A stretch of 51,323 nt of DNA, taken from the NCBI GenBank assembly GCA_009702325.1, contig WLID01000010.1, positions 1-51,323 of the forward strand, written 5' to 3'. Below the pieces are notes generated by a model. That model was given only the letters and a program-made list of their open reading frames with translations, did not search any database and was not told where the DNA came from. This DNA comes from Actinomycetota bacterium (GTDB lineage Bacteria; Actinomycetota; Thermoleophilia; Gaiellales; Gaiellaceae). Made by a program: the position numbers and the translations under genes. Of this stretch, positions 48,612 to 51,323 are shown in pieces; position 1 is the stretch's first letter; every line of letters starts with the position of its first letter.

Positions 48612-49553
48612 ATGCTTGACGGCAAGACGATCGCGGTCGTCGTTCCGGCGCACGACGAAGAGTTGCTGATTGGCGCGACGCTCGCCGGGATCCCCGCATT
48701 CGTCGACCGCATCATTGTGGTTGACGACGCTTCGCGTGATCGCACGGGAGCAAGTGCCGAGGCGATCGGCGACCAGCGCGTCGAGATCGTGCGGCACGAG
48801 CAGAACCGTGGTGTCGGTGCCGCGATCGTCACGGGTTACAAGCGCGTTCTCGCCGAGCGCATCGACGTGGCGGTGGTCATGGCGGGTGACAATCAGATGG
48901 ACCCCGCTGAGCTTGAGGCGATCGCGGGCCCGGTTGCGCGCGGGGAGGTCGATTACGCGAAGGCGAACCGGCTGTTCTACGGCAACGCGCGCGAGGTGAT
49001 TCCCCGCCACCGGTTTGTCGGCAATGCCGTGCTCTCGCTGCTCACGAAGATCGCGTCGGGCTACTGGCATGTCGCCGACTCGCAGGCGGGCTACACCGCG
49101 ATCTCACTCGAGATGCTGGAGCTCCTCGATCTCGATCGGGTGTATACGCGCTACGGCTTCCCGAACGATCTGCTCGTGCACCTGAACGTCTGGAAGGCCC
49201 GGGTGAGGGATGTTCCGTCTCGGCCGATCTATGGCGTGGGTGAGCGATCGGGAATCCGGATTCGTAAGGTCGTACCCCGGATCTCGTGGCTGCTGCTCAA
49301 AGCGTTCTTCTGGCGTTTGCGGGAGAAGTACGTGATTCGTGACTTCCACCCGCTCGTCTTCTTCTACGCGCTTGGGTTGCTGATGACTGTCGCTGGGCTC
49401 GCGCTCGGCATTCTTGAGACGGTGTTGCGGCTTGCTGGCAACGGCATTCCCGCCGCCACGGTCGTACTCGTCGCGCTGCTGCTGATCGCAGGCAGTCAGT
49501 TCACGCTCTTTGCCATGTGGTTCGACATGGAGTCGAATAAGGATCTGAAGTGA
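48612..49553 (+). CDS. GT2 glycosyltransferase with C-terminal membrane helices (polyprenyl-phosphate type)
   Basis: 313 residues. GT-A domain: IAVVVPAHDEELLIGATLAGI, IIVVDDASRDRT near 34-45, NRGVGAAIVTGYKR, and VMAGDNQMDP near 94-103, where G-D-N-Q-M-D takes the DxD position. DSQAGYTAISLEML follows near 160. Two membrane segments close the protein (about 246-270 and 278-302), the layout of ArnC/GtrB-like polyprenyl-phosphate transferases. The gene begins 3 bp after the Dpm1-like gene and overlaps the GT87-like gene by a GTGA junction. It likely makes a second lipid-linked sugar or uses one. Confidence 0.87.
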   Translation: MLDGKTIAVVVPAHDEELLIGATLAGIPAFVDRIIVVDDASRDRTGASAEAIGDQRVEIVRHEQNRGVGAAIVTGYKRVLAERIDVAVVMAGDNQMDPAELEAIAGPVARGEVDYAKANRLFYGNAREVIPRHRFVGNAVLSLLTKIASGYWHVADSQAGYTAISLEMLELLDLDRVYTRYGFPNDLLVHLNVWKARVRDVPSRPIYGVGERSGIRIRKVVPRISWLLLKAFFWRLREKYVIRDFHPLVFFYALGLLMTVAGLALGILETVLRLAGNGIPAATVVLVALLLIAGSQFTLFAMWFDMESNKDLK

Positions 49554-50731
49554 TCCGGCGAATGCGGCTGGCGCCGAGTACCGTGCTTGCGCTGCTCGTG
49601 TTTGTGGTCGCCGCGCTTGCTGCGTACGGTGGCTTGCTGAGCCACGCGTATCCCGGCGACACGTCCGCGTACTCGCTCTACGGTCGAGAGCTCGTTCTCG
49701 ACGGGCGCATCCCCTACCGCGACTTCTACGACGAGTACCCGCCTGGTGCGGTGCCGGTGTTCGCGCTGCCCGCGATCATCTGGAACGCCCACTACGTGCT
49801 CTTCTTCAAGCTCTGGATGGCGCTGTGTGGGGCGGGCTGCGTCGTGGCGGCCCTCGCAATCGCTCGCCGCCTGACGCTTCCGCTGTGGCAGCTGGCGCCC
49901 GTCGTGCTGCTGCCCTTGCTGCTCGGGCCCGTCTACCTGAACCGCTACGACCCGCTACCCGCACTGCTCCTGCTGCTTGCCGTGTTCGCGGTGATCACCG
50001 GCCGCGAGCGCACCGGCGCGATCTGGCTCGGTCTCGGAACGGTCGTAAAGCTGTTCCCGGCGGTCGTGGCCCCGCTCGCGCTGCGTCGTGCCAAGAACCG
50101 CAGAGCGTTTACGGCGTGGTGGGCGGCCTCGGGGCTCGTCCTGTTTGCCCCGTTCTTCCTGCTCGCTCCGGGTGGCGTCGGCTTCAGTCTCTGGTCACAG
50201 GCAAAGCGCCATCTCCAGATCGAGACGCTCGCAAGCTCAATCCTGCTCGTCGGCTCAAAGCTCGGCATCCACCACGTCGACTGGATCGCTGGCAAGCCTG
50301 GATCGATCGACATCGGCGGCTCATTGGCGGACGCTCTCGCGAGCCTCTCGTCGCTCATATCGGTCGCGCTCGTTCTCTGGGCGATCCGCGAGTACTGGTG
50401 CGGCCCCGATTCCGACGCTCGGTTTGTCACGGCGGCCGCGACAGCAGTGACCGCATTTGCGGTGTTCGGCAAGGTGCTCTCGCCGCAGTACCTCACCTGG
50501 GTTGCGGTGATCGTGCCGCTTACCGCCGGACGAAACGGCCTCCGGGCGACGGCAGCGCTGCTCGGCGCGCTGATCCTGACACAGCCGGCCTACATCGTCG
50601 ACAAGTACGGCCTACGAGAGCAGAACTGGACCGTGTGGGCACTCCTCGCACGGAATGCACTCCTTGTGGTGGCGTTCGTCTACCTCGTTCGCGCGCTGCG
50701 CGAGTGGCGCGTTAGCGCGGAACGACGCTGA
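49550..50731 (+). CDS. GT87-like (DUF2029) integral membrane glycosyltransferase
   Basis: 393 residues with about 10 membrane segments. The first extracytoplasmic loop near 32-62 reads YPGDTSAYSLYGRELVLDGRIPYRDFYDEYPPGAVP; the D-x-x-x-Y and Y-R-D-F-x-x-E-Y-P-P-G sequence is the signature of DUF2029/GT87 mannosyl- or glucosyl-transferases that take a polyprenyl-phosphate sugar. A second feature is LNRYDPLPALLLLLAVFAV near 130-148, with the R-Y-D in a conserved turn. GTG start overlaps the GT2 stop. The gene ends tail to tail with the WxL-like gene, overlapping it by 20 nt. Confidence 0.88.
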   Translation: MIRRMRLAPSTVLALLVFVVAALAAYGGLLSHAYPGDTSAYSLYGRELVLDGRIPYRDFYDEYPPGAVPVFALPAIIWNAHYVLFFKLWMALCGAGCVVAALAIARRLTLPLWQLAPVVLLPLLLGPVYLNRYDPLPALLLLLAVFAVITGRERTGAIWLGLGTVVKLFPAVVAPLALRRAKNRRAFTAWWAASGLVLFAPFFLLAPGGVGFSLWSQAKRHLQIETLASSILLVGSKLGIHHVDWIAGKPGSIDIGGSLADALASLSSLISVALVLWAIREYWCGPDSDARFVTAAATAVTAFAVFGKVLSPQYLTWVAVIVPLTAGRNGLRATAALLGALILTQPAYIVDKYGLREQNWTVWALLARNALLVVAFVYLVRALREWRVSAERR

Positions 50732-51158
50732 AGGCGAGCGGGCCCTTCGGCTGGCCCGACACCGTCACAACGAGATTCATGACGCCCATGCCGGTGCCCT
50801 GCGCTGCGGTGAGGATCGAGCCGCCGTTCGCACCAACGGCCGCATGCGGCAGCGTGCAGGTTGAGTTCGAGGCGCACGCGGCAGTGATCGACGTAACCGT
50901 GACACCCGGTGTCGTGAGGCGCAGCGTCCAACCCGCACCCGTGCCGCGACCGTCAGTCACCGTGAGCGGCACCTGAGTTGCTCCACCGCTCGTCAGGGCC
51001 GGTGACGCTTTGAGCGAAAGGCCACCCGAGTTGAGGGCGAGCTTCACGACGATCGTGTTCGGCGAAACACCAAACACCGACGGCGCCGTGTTAGCCAACG
51101 CGGTCGGAACGAGCAGCAGCGCAAGCGCAGCCGCGAGGGATAGGAGGGACGACCTCAT
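50712..51158 (-). CDS. Secreted WxL-like domain protein
   Basis: 148 residues from the ATG at 51158. A classical signal peptide (MRSSLLSLAAALALLLVPTALA, cleavage after A-L-A near residue 22) precedes a small beta-rich domain with PLTVTDGRGTGAGWTLRLTT. That D-x-R-G-x-x-x-G-W-x-L pattern is the first half of the WxL domain, which binds peptidoglycan in Gram-positive bacteria; the second W-x-L strand is not obvious. Two cysteines (CASNSTC) could make a disulfide. The frame is open upstream without a stop up to the window end, where a paralogous sequence lies, so a longer product cannot be ruled out. The ribosome-binding site is weak (GAGTGG just upstream). Confidence 0.65.
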   Translation of the reverse strand: MRSSLLSLAAALALLLVPTALANTAPSVFGVSPNTIVVKLALNSGGLSLKASPALTSGGATQVPLTVTDGRGTGAGWTLRLTTPGVTVTSITAACASNSTCTLPHAAVGANGGSILTAAQGTGMGVMNLVVTVSGQPKGPLAFSVVPR

Positions 51159-51323
51159 CCACTCAGGTAGTCGGCAGGTGCCACCACCAACACAGGTCGA
51201 GGTGACCGATGCGATCGACGATGCGGTTGTTGCCAACGTGTGGGAGGCACCATCGTTGAAGGTTGTTGAGGTGATCGTGAGGTTCCAGCCGGTGCCGACA
51301 CCACGCGCATCAACCATCGTCAA
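51159..51323 (-). pseudogene. C-terminal part of a second WxL-like protein (truncated or fused, 5' part outside window)
   Basis: In the same frame and directly upstream of the WxL-like gene, the translation contains MVDARGVGTGWNLTITS and then CVGGGTCRLPEW. It parallels the DGRGTGAGWTLRL and CASNSTCTLP of the downstream gene, but stops matching after T-C-x-L-P, where it runs straight into the signal peptide of the next gene with no stop codon. About 35 C-terminal residues of the domain are therefore missing relative to its paralogue. It may be a broken gene copy, or the N-terminal part of one fused protein. The 5' end lies beyond the window. Confidence 0.45.

Noticed and set aside
1..51323. 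tRNA/rRNA genes, CRISPR arrays, insertion sequences, integrases, riboswitch-like leaders
   Set aside because: I looked for the usual signs (cloverleaf ends, regular direct repeats, transposase motifs, long conserved leaders) and saw none; intergenic space is too small for most of them.

Overview
The window is a 51 kb, GC-rich, gene-dense surface-polysaccharide locus, almost certainly actinobacterial. Support for that: strong GC bias at third codon positions, many GTG/TTG starts, stop-start overlaps of the ATGA/GTGA kind at most gene junctions, and a recurring -10-like TANNNT placed 6-9 nt before start codons (a leaderless layout typical of Actinobacteria). A Thermoleophilia-like lineage is my best guess from the gene style, but nothing in the window proves it. 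I see no rRNA, tRNA, CRISPR array, insertion sequence or phage gene. No gap between genes exceeds about 105 bp. Convergent genes meet with overlaps or gaps of a few bases, and I found no clear intrinsic terminator.

Layout. (1) 1-8115, minus strand: a partial glycosyltransferase (GT)-like gene, a Wzx-type flippase, a NodU/CmcH-type carbamoyltransferase, an AsnB-type amidotransferase and an unusual tandem GT4-GT4 fusion. (2) 8168-13732: one plus-strand GT4, then a minus-strand run of GT61, GT2, GT4 and GT4. (3) 13810-17084, plus strand: a 9-codon leader ORF, a CDP-paratose-2-epimerase-like SDR and two GT4 enzymes. (4) 17063-21654, minus strand: a methyltransferase, a GT2, a GT-A-like protein of unknown function and two GT4-like enzymes. 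(5) 21755-26892, plus strand: a nonulosonic-acid (sialic-acid-like) cassette made of GT2, NeuB/SpsE synthase, SpsF-type nucleotidyltransferase, a divergent NodB-fold-like protein, a methyltransferase and a protein with the motif order of GT42 bacterial sialyltransferases. (6) 26899-34236, minus strand: two GT-B-like proteins, an SDR, a Wzm/Wzt ABC exporter with a second 9-codon leader ORF, a GT4 and a GT2. (7) 34279-41106, plus strand: Wzy/WaaL-type polymerase/ligase, GT4, a small anchored protein, a Dpm1-like GT2, a membrane GT2, a PglC-type initiating phosphoglycosyltransferase and a GT-C. (8) 41100-42170, minus strand: GDP-mannose 4,6-dehydratase. (9) 42235-50731, plus strand: ATP-grasp ligase, membrane-anchored PQQ-type propeller, SDR, Wzz-like protein, a small anchored protein, GT-C, Dpm1-like GT2, polyprenyl-phosphate GT2 and GT87-like GT-C. 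(10) 50712-51323, minus strand: WxL-like exported protein(s), running off the right end.

How it fits together (inference). A polyprenyl-linked glycan would be started by the PglC-type enzyme (39270-39854) and extended by about fifteen GT4/GT2/GT61 enzymes. Decorations would come from methylation, carbamoylation, amidation and possibly an ATP-grasp-attached substituent, with a nonulosonic acid as one building block. Export could use either a flippase/polymerase/co-polymerase route or an ABC route, both of which are encoded here. The right-hand GT-C plus polyprenyl-phosphate GT2 set looks like a lipid-linked-sugar pathway acting outside the membrane.

The points I rate most worth following are the sialyltransferase-like protein in its nonulosonate cassette, the repeated leaderless -10/start architecture, the equal-length GT4 tandem fusion, and the two 9-codon leader ORFs that overlap the start codon of the gene behind them.
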